Of a stretch of 33,807 nt of DNA, positions 15,651-23,547 are shown piece by piece. The notes beneath the pieces are model-generated. The model ran no database searches. It saw only the letters and a list, made by a program, of their open reading frames with translations, and was not told the DNA's origin. The first letter of the stretch is position 1; every line of letters begins with the position of its first letter. The position numbers and the translations under genes were made by a program. The stretch covers positions 1 through 33,807 of the forward strand of contig CANQUL010000010.1 of the NCBI GenBank assembly GCA_947627015.1, written 5' to 3'. Source of the stretch: an uncultured Clostridia bacterium (GTDB taxonomy: Bacteria > Bacillota > Clostridia > Christensenellales > Borkfalkiaceae).

Positions 15651-16718
15651 TTATTTCAGTTCCTTATACGCAAGGAAAAGCGCGAGACGGATGGCCGTCT
15701 CCGTGACCGTTTCGCGGTCGCCCGAGAGTTTGTAGCGATAGACCTTTACGGCCTCCCGTGTGCCGACGGCAAGATAGCACAGCCCCGCGGGGTTGCCCTT
15801 TTCGTCGGGGTCGGGACCGGCAACGCCCGTCGTCGCGACGGCGAGGTCGCAGCGGCCGCCCGTGATCAGCCCCGCCGCCATTTCGTATGCGGTCTCCTCG
15901 GACACGGTACCCCTCCTTTCGATGGTGAAGTCCGTGACGCCAAGGCGTTCGCGCTTGGATCGCTCGTTGTAGGTGTTCAGCCCCTCGTAGTAGACGGCGC
16001 TCGCTCCGGGGACGCGCACGATGGCTCTTCCCACGCCGCCGCCCGTAAAGGATTCGGCGACCGAAACGGTGAGACGCCTTACGCGCAGGGCCTCGACCAA
16101 CCGTTCCGCAAGGCCGACGTCCTCGACGGCATACACATAGTCGGCAAGGTCGCTCGCAAAGATGCGCGTCGCTTCGTCCGCCTCCACTTTTGGGGTATTT
16201 TTGTCGTAAATGAGTTCGATCCGCGTCTCGCCGTACTTCTCGGCAACGTGATAGAGAATGCCGGGCGCCGCGGCATAGGCGCGGTCCATGCAGTCACGGA
16301 TGCGCTCCTCGGGGGCGCCGACCGTGCGAAGGACGATGCGGAAGTAGGAAGTCCCGCGCCGCTTGTCAATGACGGAAATCAGCCGTTTGACCGCGTCCAA
16401 GCCATCCATGCCCGCGGGAAGAAGTGCAAAAACCGTCTTTTCCGTCTCCAGAATCCCCTCTTCGGGGAAGGGATCGGCATAGAACGCAAGCGCACGCCGT
16501 GCGGCGCCGAGGACTGCCTTCTCCGCGATGAAAAATACGGCTCCGTATGCCGACATGCGGGAAAGCGCTGCCCCGATCGCGTCGGGCGCGTCATACGGCA
16601 GAAGGACGAGCTCGTCCGGAAAGACTCCGCCTGCGAGCAGGGCGTCCGTCACGGTGACATAGTCGACGGAAGCGAGGGAATTTTTTTTGTTTGCAAGGAC
16701 GATGATCCCGACTTTCAT
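15651..16718 (-). CDS. cinA: CinA-family protein with divergent N-terminal domain
   Basis: The 355-aa product ends in an intact CinA C-terminal (nicotinamide-nucleotide amidase, PncC) domain: [10 protein letters not shown] (about 221-230) and [17 protein letters not shown] (about 295). The N-terminal ~190 residues sit where CinA has its MoCF/COG1058 domain but are shorter and lack the usual motifs (SVGTELLLGQ and the Gly/Asp nucleotide-binding site); the start reads [20 protein letters not shown]. The amidase should recycle NMN, which fits with nadE in the same operon. The start overlaps the rimO stop (ATGA). CinA next to RecA is a widespread pairing. Only the amidase half is supported as active. 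Confidence 0.88.
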   Translation of the reverse strand: MKVGIIVLANKKNSLASVDYVTVTDALLAGGVFPDELVLLPYDAPDAIGAALSRMSAYGAVFFIAEKAVLGAARRALAFYADPFPEEGILETEKTVFALLPAGMDGLDAVKRLISVIDKRRGTSYFRIVLRTVGAPEERIRDCMDRAYAAAPGILYHVAEKYGETRIELIYDKNTPKVEADEATRIFASDLADYVYAVEDVGLAERLVEALRVRRLTVSVAESFTGGGVGRAIVRVPGASAVYYEGLNTYNERSKRERLGVTDFTIERRGTVSEETAYEMAAGLITGGRCDLAVATTGVAGPDPDEKGNPAGLCYLAVGTREAVKVYRYKLSGDRETVTETAIRLALFLAYKELK

Positions 16719-18031
16719 TCTGCCTCCCCTTCCGCATGGCCGTAGAGGTCATAGGGTTCGCTGCGGTCGATCGTGACGCGGTAACGCTTGCCCTCTTCGG
16801 CTGCGGGCGCGGTAAAATAGGTGACGCCGTCGATCTCATAGGCCTGAAAGGCGGCGCGGCCCACGAAACAGCTCTTTTCGTAGGCGATCCCGTCGCAGAT
16901 GATTTCGAGCGTTTTGCCGACCTGTGTCGCGGTTTTTGCGGCCGAGATCGATTCCTGCGCTGCATAGAGCTCGCGCACCCAACGCTTTTTCGTGGAGGGA
17001 TGAATGTGCCCCTTCATGCGGTATGCGGGCGTGTCCGGTTCGCGGGAATAGGCAAAAAATCCGCAATTGTCGAACTTCTCCTCGCGGAGAAATTCGATGA
17101 GCGCACGGTGCTCCTCCTCCGTCTCCGTGGGGAACCCCGCGATGAACGTCGTCCGGAGGGCGATACCGGGGATCTCGCGGCGCAACGTCTTGAGGAGCGA
17201 TTCGAGGTCCGCACGCCTTCCCCGCCGCCCCATGAGCTTTAAGATACGGTCCTCGGAGTGCTGCATGGGGATGTCGAGATATTTGATGACCTTGGGGTTG
17301 TCGCGCACCGTGCGGATAAGCTCATCCGTGATGGCCTCCGGATAACAGTAGAGCAGGCGGATCCGGCGGAAATTGTCGAGTTCCGAGAGGCGGGCGATGA
17401 GCTCCGCAAAACGGTTGGGGCCGACGTCCTCGCCGTAGCGGGTGGTATCCTGCGCAACGAGGACGAGTTCGTCGGTCTCGCCGAGTGAGGCGGCCTCCGC
17501 AAGCAGCTCCTCCATGGGGTAAGAGACATACTTGCCGCGGATCTTGGGGATGAGACAGTATGTACACCGATTGAAGCATCCGTCGGCGATTTTGAGGTAT
17601 TTCAGGTGGGGCATGGTCGAGACAAAGCGTTCCAAACGGTCGCCGGATCCCGTTCCCACGGCATTGATCCGGTCACCCGCATACGCCCGCTCGAGCGCGG
17701 GAAAGAGCTCGGACGCATCCTTGACGCCGAGAAAGACGTCGGCCTCGGTCAAGGCGGGATAGAGCTCGGAGATGAACTTTTCGGGCAGGCAGCCCGTGAC
17801 AACGATCTTTTCGAGCTTGCCCTTCCGGTAGGCATTCCCCTCGAGAACGGCGGAAATGGATTCCTCCCGCGCCGCATTGAGAAAGGCGCAGGTGTTGACG
17901 ATGAGGATCTGCGCCTCGGAGAGATCGGATGTCAGCGTACCGCCGTGGCGCACAATCTCGCCGAGCAGACGCTCGCCGTCCACGCGGTTCTTGTCGCAGC
18001 CGAGGGAGATCATGCCAAAGGTCTTTTTCAT
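16715..18031 (-). CDS. rimO: Ribosomal protein S12 methylthiotransferase RimO
   Basis: The 438-aa enzyme is a methylthiotransferase of the MiaB/RimO family. The N-terminal UPF0004 domain carries Cys12 (SLGCDKN), Cys in NTCAF (about 46) and Cys in TGCLPEKF (about 78), which hold one Fe-S cluster. The radical SAM motif CFNRCTYC (about 150-157) holds the second; a TRAM domain ends the protein. The SLGCDKNRVD opening is characteristic of RimO and not MiaB. The start at 18031 follows GGAGG and excludes a longer frame that would run into pgsA. It lies 10 nt after pgsA and overlaps cinA by 4 nt. Confidence 0.95.
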   Translation of the reverse strand: MKKTFGMISLGCDKNRVDGERLLGEIVRHGGTLTSDLSEAQILIVNTCAFLNAAREESISAVLEGNAYRKGKLEKIVVTGCLPEKFISELYPALTEADVFLGVKDASELFPALERAYAGDRINAVGTGSGDRLERFVSTMPHLKYLKIADGCFNRCTYCLIPKIRGKYVSYPMEELLAEAASLGETDELVLVAQDTTRYGEDVGPNRFAELIARLSELDNFRRIRLLYCYPEAITDELIRTVRDNPKVIKYLDIPMQHSEDRILKLMGRRGRRADLESLLKTLRREIPGIALRTTFIAGFPTETEEEHRALIEFLREEKFDNCGFFAYSREPDTPAYRMKGHIHPSTKKRWVRELYAAQESISAAKTATQVGKTLEIICDGIAYEKSCFVGRAAFQAYEIDGVTYFTAPAAEEGKRYRVTIDRSEPYDLYGHAEGEAE

Positions 18032-18041
18032 GGGGCCTCCG

Positions 18042-18650
18042 TTATGCCTGTTCCGTTCCCGTATCCCGGTCTGAGAGCACACTGCGGTTGCGGATGATGT
18101 AGTTCGCACCCGAGGCTACGGTGAGGAGCGTCGTAACGCCGAGGAGAGAAATCCCCACGACGCCGAGTGCGAAGTCGGCACCATGTCCGAGGAAGGCCAT
18201 GGCGATCAGGAAATAGAGCACCGTGAAGTCCTGCGTGACCGTCTTGAACTTTCCGAGCTTGTCGGCCGCGATGACGGCACGCTTTTCGACTGCGACGAGG
18301 CGAAAACCTCCGATGATGAGCTCCCGTGCGAGGATGAGCGCAACGGCGATCCCCGCCGCGATGAGCATGGGTGCCGAGACGGCCGTAAAGAGAGCGGGCT
18401 CGGTGAGGAGAAGGATGAATGCGGTCGAGACGAGCACTTTGTCGGCAATGGGGTCGAGAAACTTGCCCATATTCGTGACGAGGTTGTATTTTCTCGCGAT
18501 GTAGCCGTCGAGGAAATCGGTGAATGCCGCAATGGCAAAGACGGCGGCCGCACAGAGCGTATGATAGGGCAAGGCGCTCAAATAGAAGAAGAGCACAAAG
18601 ACGGGGATCATGACGATGCGGCTCAAAGTAAGTTTGTTGGGTAGATTCAT
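18042..18650 (-). CDS. pgsA: CDP-diacylglycerol-glycerol-3-phosphate 3-phosphatidyltransferase
   Basis: The 202-aa integral membrane enzyme makes phosphatidylglycerol phosphate. The CDP-alcohol phosphatidyltransferase signature is complete: Asp48-Gly49-x2-Ala52-Arg53-x8-Gly62-x3-Asp66-x3-Asp70. The start MNLPNKLTLSRI is typical of PgsA. GGAGGAATTT precedes the ATG at 18650. It lies 17 nt after the ftsK stop and 10 nt before rimO, as in many clostridial genomes. Confidence 0.95.
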   Translation of the reverse strand: MNLPNKLTLSRIVMIPVFVLFFYLSALPYHTLCAAAVFAIAAFTDFLDGYIARKYNLVTNMGKFLDPIADKVLVSTAFILLLTEPALFTAVSAPMLIAAGIAVALILARELIIGGFRLVAVEKRAVIAADKLGKFKTVTQDFTVLYFLIAMAFLGHGADFALGVVGISLLGVTTLLTVASGANYIIRNRSVLSDRDTGTEQA

Positions 18651-18667
18651 AAATTCCTCCGTGCGGA

Positions 18668-21600
18668 TCAGTCGAGACGGCCGTATTTCGCCTCGTATTC
18701 CTCTTTGGTGATGAGCACGGCGCGCGCCTTGGCGCCGTCGAATGCGGAAATGTAGCCCATTGCCTCCATCCATTCGATGATCTTGCCGGCATGGTTATAG
18801 CCGACGCCGCAGCTGCGCTGGATCTGCGAAATGGAGGCCTGTCCCCTCTTGATGACGATGCCGAGGGCGTCGATGTACACCTTGGAGACGTTTCCGTCGC
18901 CGTCACCCGCAAATTCCGCGGGATTCGCGGAGCCATCCGACGTGTCGCCCTTGTTGATGTAAGCGGAGACCTCGTCGTCGAAGAAGGACTCGTTGTTCGT
19001 CTTGATGTCCTGCAAAATGGCCTGCACTTCTCCCGCGCTGATGAAGGCGCCCTGTACCCGCATCGTGCCGCGCATGCCCTCTGTCGTAAAGAGAAGGTCG
19101 CCGAGGCCGAGAAGGTTTTCGGCGCCCGATTCGTCGAGGATGGTGCGCGAGTCGGTCTGCTGGATGGTGCGAAAGGCGATACGGGTGGGTAGGTTGCCCT
19201 TGATGACGCCCGTGATGACGTCGACGGAGGGACGCTGGGTCGCGATGACGAGATGGATGCCCGCGGCGCGCGCCTTTTGGGTGAGACGCTGGATGCGCTC
19301 TTCGATGTCCTTTTTGGCAATCATCATGAAGTCGGCAAGCTCATCGAATACGATGACGAGCTTGGGCAGCTTTTGTTCATCCTCGGTGAGGTTGGCGTTG
19401 TAGTCGTCGATGTTCTGGACGTTGATCCCCGACTTGGTTTTTTGCTCGAAGACCGTGTAACGGCGGTCCATCTCCTTGATGGCCCAATTGAGGGCGGCGA
19501 TGGCCTTGTTGGGCTCGTTGATGATCTCGTTGATCATGAGGTGCGGCAGACCCTCGTAGATGGCGAATTCCACCTTTTTGGGGTCGATGAGGATGAGCCG
19601 CAGGTCTTCGGGCGAATACTTTGCGACGAGGGAGATGAGCATGGCGTTGAGGCAGACGGACTTGCCCGAGCCCGTCGAACCCGCGACGAGCAGGTGCTTC
19701 ATCTTGACGATGTTGCCGCAGATGCTGTTGCCCTCGATGTCCTGCCCGATCCCGAATACGAGGGACCCCGGCTGAGCGCGGACGTAGTCCTCCGCAAAGA
19801 GGACGGACCGAAGGCCCACGGTCGCACGCTTGGCATTGGGCACCTCGATGGAGATGGCGCCCGTCTTGTTGTTTGCATACATGTGCACGCCCTCGTCCGC
19901 GTTGAGACGCATGGCGAGTTCTCGCTCGTGCTTTAAGACTTGCGGGACGGTGATGTTCCGCGGGATATCGAAGTCATACCGCGTGACGGCCGAGCCGCAG
20001 GTGACCTTGATGACCTCGGCGTCGATCTTGAAGTTGCGGAGGACGTCGATGATGATCTCGGAATTGCGCTCAATCTCCTCCTGTGCGACGGAAGAGCGGT
20101 CGTCGTATTGCCGAAGAAGGGCAAGATTGGGACGGTGATACTTTTTCCACACATGCTTTTTGGGCTTGGGGGGCTCCGACGGCTCGGGACGGACGTCACG
20201 GGACGGGAGAGCGGGCTGCTCTTCCGCGGGTTCACGGCTGCGTGAATCGTCGAAAGAGGCGCGGTCGAGGCTCTCCCCTCTCGAGCGGGAGATACCGCCG
20301 AGGCCGCGCTCGCTGCGGGACGGGGTCCTGTCGCCGTCACGGCCGAAGTCACGGCTCTCGGGCATGCGGAAGTCCCCTCCGTCGCCGTCGAAGAGATCGG
20401 AATCGGTGCCGCGGGCGTATTCTTCCTCGATGTCGGGTTCCGGTCCCATGTCGGTCTCCGGTGCGGGCGGCTCGCTCGCCTCGCGGGCTGCCTGACGGTC
20501 GGCGGGATCCTCGATGCGTCCGAAGGAACGGTCGTCCATGGGCGTCTCAAAGGTCCTGCGGTCGGCGGGATCCTCGATCCGGCCCGCATCGCGGAAAGAG
20601 GGTGCGGCGGGAGGCATGCTGCGGGCGGATGCCTCGCGGGAAGTATCCGCAGGCGGAATGTCTCTGCCGCGGTCAAAATCTCTGCCGCGGTCGGCAAGGT
20701 CGTCGTTCGTGCAGGAGAAGTCGTCTTCTCCGCGGGAAAGAGCGTCGTCGGTACGGAACAGGTCGCGGGACGGATCGGTGCGCCTGTCCTCGGACATGGT
20801 GGGCTCGTCGCCTTCATAGACGTTGGGCGCGGAGGAGAAATCCGTCGGAACGTCGTGGGCATAGAAGTCGCGCGGGGCAGTCGGCTGGGCGGGTGCCTGA
20901 TAGCTCGGCTGCGGATAATTGAGGTCGGGTTCGGGATATTCGCGCGGGGCGGCCGTCACCCGTCTCGGAAGTGCGGGACGGTCCTTTTCCGCATCCGCCG
21001 CAAAGGCGTCTCCGTAGCCCGGTGCGGGCGTCGGATCCTCTCTCTTAGACTCCTCGCCCGTGTAGAAAGGCGTGTTCATGGCCGAACGGTCGGCCGGATA
21101 GACGGTGCTGCCGCGCGGACGCGTGTTAAAGGAAGAATTGCTGTCGAAGATGAGATTGTGCCGGTAATCCTCGGCCGCGTTGTTGCCGAACAGAAATTCA
21201 CGGCTGTGCTTGACGGGGTCGTAGGGCTCCGGAGCGGGCTGACTTGTGCGCGGTGCGGGCGCTCCCCGATCGCTCTGCGGGGCGGGGCGGCTTGTCCGCG
21301 GGGCCGACGCATAGGGCGACGCGGCATTGGGATAGGGACTGCGGCCCTGTGCGGGCGCGGCGTTCATGGGATAGCGCGGCGCCGGATCGCGGAAGTCGTA
21401 GGACGCGGCGGACGGCGATGCGGGGCGGGGCGCGGGTTCGGTGCGGCGGGGATCCTGTGCATGCGTCCGCTCCGAGGGAAGGTCCTCAAAGGCGATGCTC
21501 TGCGGCTTCTTTTCGGGCCTTTGCGGAGCCTTGCGGGGACGCGGGGTACGCGCCGCCGTTTTGCCGAAGAGCGGCGTGAGCCGAAAGACGAGATAGCCTG

Positions 21601-22123
21601 CACCGAGCGTTAAAAAGGCGTAGAGCACATAGGCGCCCGCGGCAGTCAGAAGCAGCCGTACGGGATAGGCAATGAGGCCGAATACGACGCCGCCGCCCGT
21701 GGCGTTTGCCGCGCTTGCCGATGCGGCCGTCCAGCAGCCGCCGAGGTAAACGCCGTAGCTTTGAACAGCGGAATCGACGAGAAAGAACTTCTCCGCCGTC
21801 GCCGTATGTACGATGAGAAAGACGGCAAGAAGGAACAGCATGCCGCGGGCGATCCACGGTGCGGGAATGAGCTGCTTGCCCGCAACGAGGCCGAGCGAGA
21901 GCGCAATGACGGAAAGAAGCACCGGATAGACGTAAAATCCGAGAAGTCCCAAATAGAAGGCGGTGATGGCAACACCGATCTCACCGAACACGATGGGTCC
22001 CGTAATGATGATAAAGAGAGAGACCACGCCGAAAAGGAGCAAGGTCATGCCGACCGTCTCCCGTGTCAGGATGGCGGGATTCTCCCGATTCTGATTTTTA
22101 TCTCCGCGTCCGATGCCGTTCAC
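18668..22123 (-). CDS. ftsK: DNA translocase FtsK/SpoIIIE
   Basis: The 1151-aa septal DNA pump starts with GTG at 22123 after GGAGG. Four TM helices lie in residues ~25-180. A very long low-complexity linker follows (~200-655), rich in Pro, Arg, Asp and Ser and containing a duplicated GRIEDPADR motif. The motor (~660-1060) has Walker A GSTGSGKS (about 812-819), IDPKKVEFAIYEG and IATQRPSVDVITG. The winged-helix gamma domain that reads KOPS/SRS sites ends the protein (SQIQRSCGVGYNHAGKIIEW). The motor is intact. B. subtilis SpoIIIE is ~790 aa, so the excess is in the linker. It is the first gene of a six-gene operon. Confidence 0.96.
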   Translation of the reverse strand: MNGIGRGDKNQNRENPAILTRETVGMTLLLFGVVSLFIIITGPIVFGEIGVAITAFYLGLLGFYVYPVLLSVIALSLGLVAGKQLIPAPWIARGMLFLLAVFLIVHTATAEKFFLVDSAVQSYGVYLGGCWTAASASAANATGGGVVFGLIAYPVRLLLTAAGAYVLYAFLTLGAGYLVFRLTPLFGKTAARTPRPRKAPQRPEKKPQSIAFEDLPSERTHAQDPRRTEPAPRPASPSAASYDFRDPAPRYPMNAAPAQGRSPYPNAASPYASAPRTSRPAPQSDRGAPAPRTSQPAPEPYDPVKHSREFLFGNNAAEDYRHNLIFDSNSSFNTRPRGSTVYPADRSAMNTPFYTGEESKREDPTPAPGYGDAFAADAEKDRPALPRRVTAAPREYPEPDLNYPQPSYQAPAQPTAPRDFYAHDVPTDFSSAPNVYEGDEPTMSEDRRTDPSRDLFRTDDALSRGEDDFSCTNDDLADRGRDFDRGRDIPPADTSREASARSMPPAAPSFRDAGRIEDPADRRTFETPMDDRSFGRIEDPADRQAAREASEPPAPETDMGPEPDIEEEYARGTDSDLFDGDGGDFRMPESRDFGRDGDRTPSRSERGLGGISRSRGESLDRASFDDSRSREPAEEQPALPSRDVRPEPSEPPKPKKHVWKKYHRPNLALLRQYDDRSSVAQEEIERNSEIIIDVLRNFKIDAEVIKVTCGSAVTRYDFDIPRNITVPQVLKHERELAMRLNADEGVHMYANNKTGAISIEVPNAKRATVGLRSVLFAEDYVRAQPGSLVFGIGQDIEGNSICGNIVKMKHLLVAGSTGSGKSVCLNAMLISLVAKYSPEDLRLILIDPKKVEFAIYEGLPHLMINEIINEPNKAIAALNWAIKEMDRRYTVFEQKTKSGINVQNIDDYNANLTEDEQKLPKLVIVFDELADFMMIAKKDIEERIQRLTQKARAAGIHLVIATQRPSVDVITGVIKGNLPTRIAFRTIQQTDSRTILDESGAENLLGLGDLLFTTEGMRGTMRVQGAFISAGEVQAILQDIKTNNESFFDDEVSAYINKGDTSDGSANPAEFAGDGDGNVSKVYIDALGIVIKRGQASISQIQRSCGVGYNHAGKIIEWMEAMGYISAFDGAKARAVLITKEEYEAKYGRLD

Positions 22124-22174
22124 GCCTTACCTCCGTCCTCCCCTACGGGGAGATTCGCTGATATCTCATCTTAA

Positions 22175-22203
22175 AGTATATCATTTTTTCGCAAATATTT
22201 CAA
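22175..22203 (-). promoter_or_regulatory. Sigma-A promoter of the ftsK-pgsA-rimO-cinA-recA-nadE operon
   Basis: On the minus strand: -35 TTGAAA (22198-22203), 17-bp spacer, -10 TATACT (22175-22180). The leader carries a small hairpin CTCCCC-GTA-GGGGAG (22138-22152) just before the Shine-Dalgarno. Confidence 0.8.
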
Positions 22204-22259
22204 GGGGATTGGCGCAGTTTTTTGCTCTTTTTAAGAGATTTTGGGGAGCAATGAGAAAA

Positions 22260-22280
22260 CCCGCGGAAAAATCCCGCGGG
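22260..22280 (-). terminator. Terminator of spo0A
   Basis: CCCGCGG and CCGCGGG form a 7-bp GC stem; on the minus strand TTTTCTC follows. It lies 110 nt after the spo0A stop. The stretch between holds no gene that I can see. Confidence 0.75.
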
Positions 22281-22389
22281 CACGGAGAAAAGAACGAGAA
22301 GATCGGGCCGTTCGGCTCCGTAAAACGGCACACGCGCATGGTGCGACGCAGGCCTCATTCGGAGAACAGGGCGGACGGCGATCCTGCGG

Positions 22390-23139
22390 TCAGATCATGT
22401 TCTCGAGGATGAGCTTGTCCGCGACGAGGGCAATGAACTCGCTGTTCGTCGGCTTTTCGCTGCCGATATACACGCGGGCGCCGAAGATGGCGTTGACCGC
22501 ATCGACCCGTCCGCGGTTCCATGCCACTTCGATGGCATGACGGATGGCACGCTCCACCTTGCTCGCGGACGTTGCGAACTTTTCGCCGATCACGGGATAC
22601 AGCCCCTTTGTGACGTTGTTGATGATGCGCGGATCGCTCACCGCCATCTTGATCCCCTCCCGAAGGTACGCGTATCCCTTGATGTGGGGCGGAATGCCGA
22701 TGGAGATGAAGATGTTGGAGATGCGTTCGTCGAGGGTGCCTGCACGGCGCCGCTCGAGCTTTTCGGGCTTTGCGCCCGTGTCGACGAGGATCTCGGCGAC
22801 ACGCTCCTCCACGAGCGGCACGGGAACGGGCTTCATCAGATAGTACTTTGCGCCGAGCGCGATGATGCGGTTGATGATCCTGTCGTCGACGAAATTCCCG
22901 ATGGCGATGAAGTCCACCTTCTTGCCCGACGCGCGGATGCGCTCCATCACGGTGATTCCGTCGCATGATTTCAACAAAAGACTCAATATCACGACGGAAG
23001 GCGAAAATTTTTCGATGAGCGAAATGCCTTCGTTTCCGTCCGCCGTCACTCCGCACACCTCGTAGCCATGGTCCGCAAAGTATGTCGCAAGTTCATTCGC
23101 ATAGCTCTCATTGCTTTCAAGTATCAGAATGCGTTTCAT
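22390..23139 (-). CDS. spo0A: Spo0A-family sporulation regulator with a degenerate receiver domain
   Basis: The 249-aa protein aligns along its whole length with Spo0A. The DNA-binding effector domain (about 135-249) looks intact: GIPPHIKGYAYLREGIKMAV, KVERAIRHAIEVAW and the hallmark ending EKPTNSEFIALVADKL. The receiver domain (1-120) keeps the fold and the Lys103-Pro pair but has lost the chemistry. The acceptor Asp (VLDIIMPHLDG in B. subtilis, Asp56) is Ser53 (VILSLLLKSCDG), the acidic pair Asp-Asp is Glu8-Ser9, and the switch Thr is Ala79. It should not be phosphorylated in the normal way. The ATG at 23139 follows GGGAG. It is a single-gene unit with its own strong promoter and palindromes upstream. 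Confidence 0.9.
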   Translation of the reverse strand: MKRILILESNESYANELATYFADHGYEVCGVTADGNEGISLIEKFSPSVVILSLLLKSCDGITVMERIRASGKKVDFIAIGNFVDDRIINRIIALGAKYYLMKPVPVPLVEERVAEILVDTGAKPEKLERRRAGTLDERISNIFISIGIPPHIKGYAYLREGIKMAVSDPRIINNVTKGLYPVIGEKFATSASKVERAIRHAIEVAWNRGRVDAVNAIFGARVYIGSEKPTNSEFIALVADKLILENMI

Positions 23140-23194
23140 ATAAAATCTCCCTGCACCGATGAATTTTTTATGTCCTCTTAACGGGTGCAGACGT

Positions 23195-23223
23195 ATTATA
23201 AAACACAATTTCGGATTTGTAAA
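23195..23223 (-). promoter_or_regulatory. Sigma-A promoter of spo0A
   Basis: On the minus strand: -35 TTTACA (23218-23223), 17-bp spacer, -10 TATAAT (23195-23200). The transcript would begin near 23188, inside CTGCACC, which can pair with GGTGCAG (23151-23157 against 23184-23190), giving a 5'-end hairpin close to the Shine-Dalgarno. Confidence 0.8.
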
Positions 23224-23228
23224 GTCAT

Positions 23229-23240
23229 TTTTGTACAAAA
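23229..23240. repeat. 12-bp palindrome upstream of spo0A, copy 1
   Basis: TTTTGTACAAAA is a perfect palindrome immediately upstream of the spo0A -35. An identical copy lies 42 bp further upstream. Confidence 0.7.
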
Positions 23241-23270
23241 TTCAAAAAATAATTTACGAAATTCGTCGAA

Positions 23271-23282
23271 TTTTGTACAAAA
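23271..23282. repeat. 12-bp palindrome upstream of spo0A, copy 2
   Basis: The second perfect TTTTGTACAAAA. Between the copies lies another inverted repeat, ACGAA-A-TTCGT, running into GTCGAA, which matches 6 of 7 bases of a 0A box (TGTCGAA). Confidence 0.7.
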
Positions 23283-23366
23283 ATCGGAAATCCCCCATTT
23301 TTGATTGATTTTTTCACTGTTTCGGCGAAATATCCATGGATTTTCAAGGATATTACAGAAAAAAAG

Positions 23367-23385
23367 GTCGGCAGAGCTTGCCGAC
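23367..23385 (-). terminator. Terminator of the RNase J-TrmR-U32 operon
   Basis: GTCGGCA-GAGCT-TGCCGAC is a perfect 7-bp stem; on the minus strand CCTTTTTTT follows. The ~160 bases between it and the U32 stop are AT-rich and hold no gene that I can see, only weak hairpins. Confidence 0.9.
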
Positions 23386-23547
23386 GGAACATATAAACAA
23401 AAAGAAACGCGATTTGTTTCCTTTATTTACTAATTTCGTTTCCCGAGAAAATCCGGTTTTTTGTTTGCAAAGCACGAAATTTCATGATCGTTCTATAAAT
23501 GAACGAAAGAAACGAATATACATCCATGCACACCTGCGCAAGCGAGT

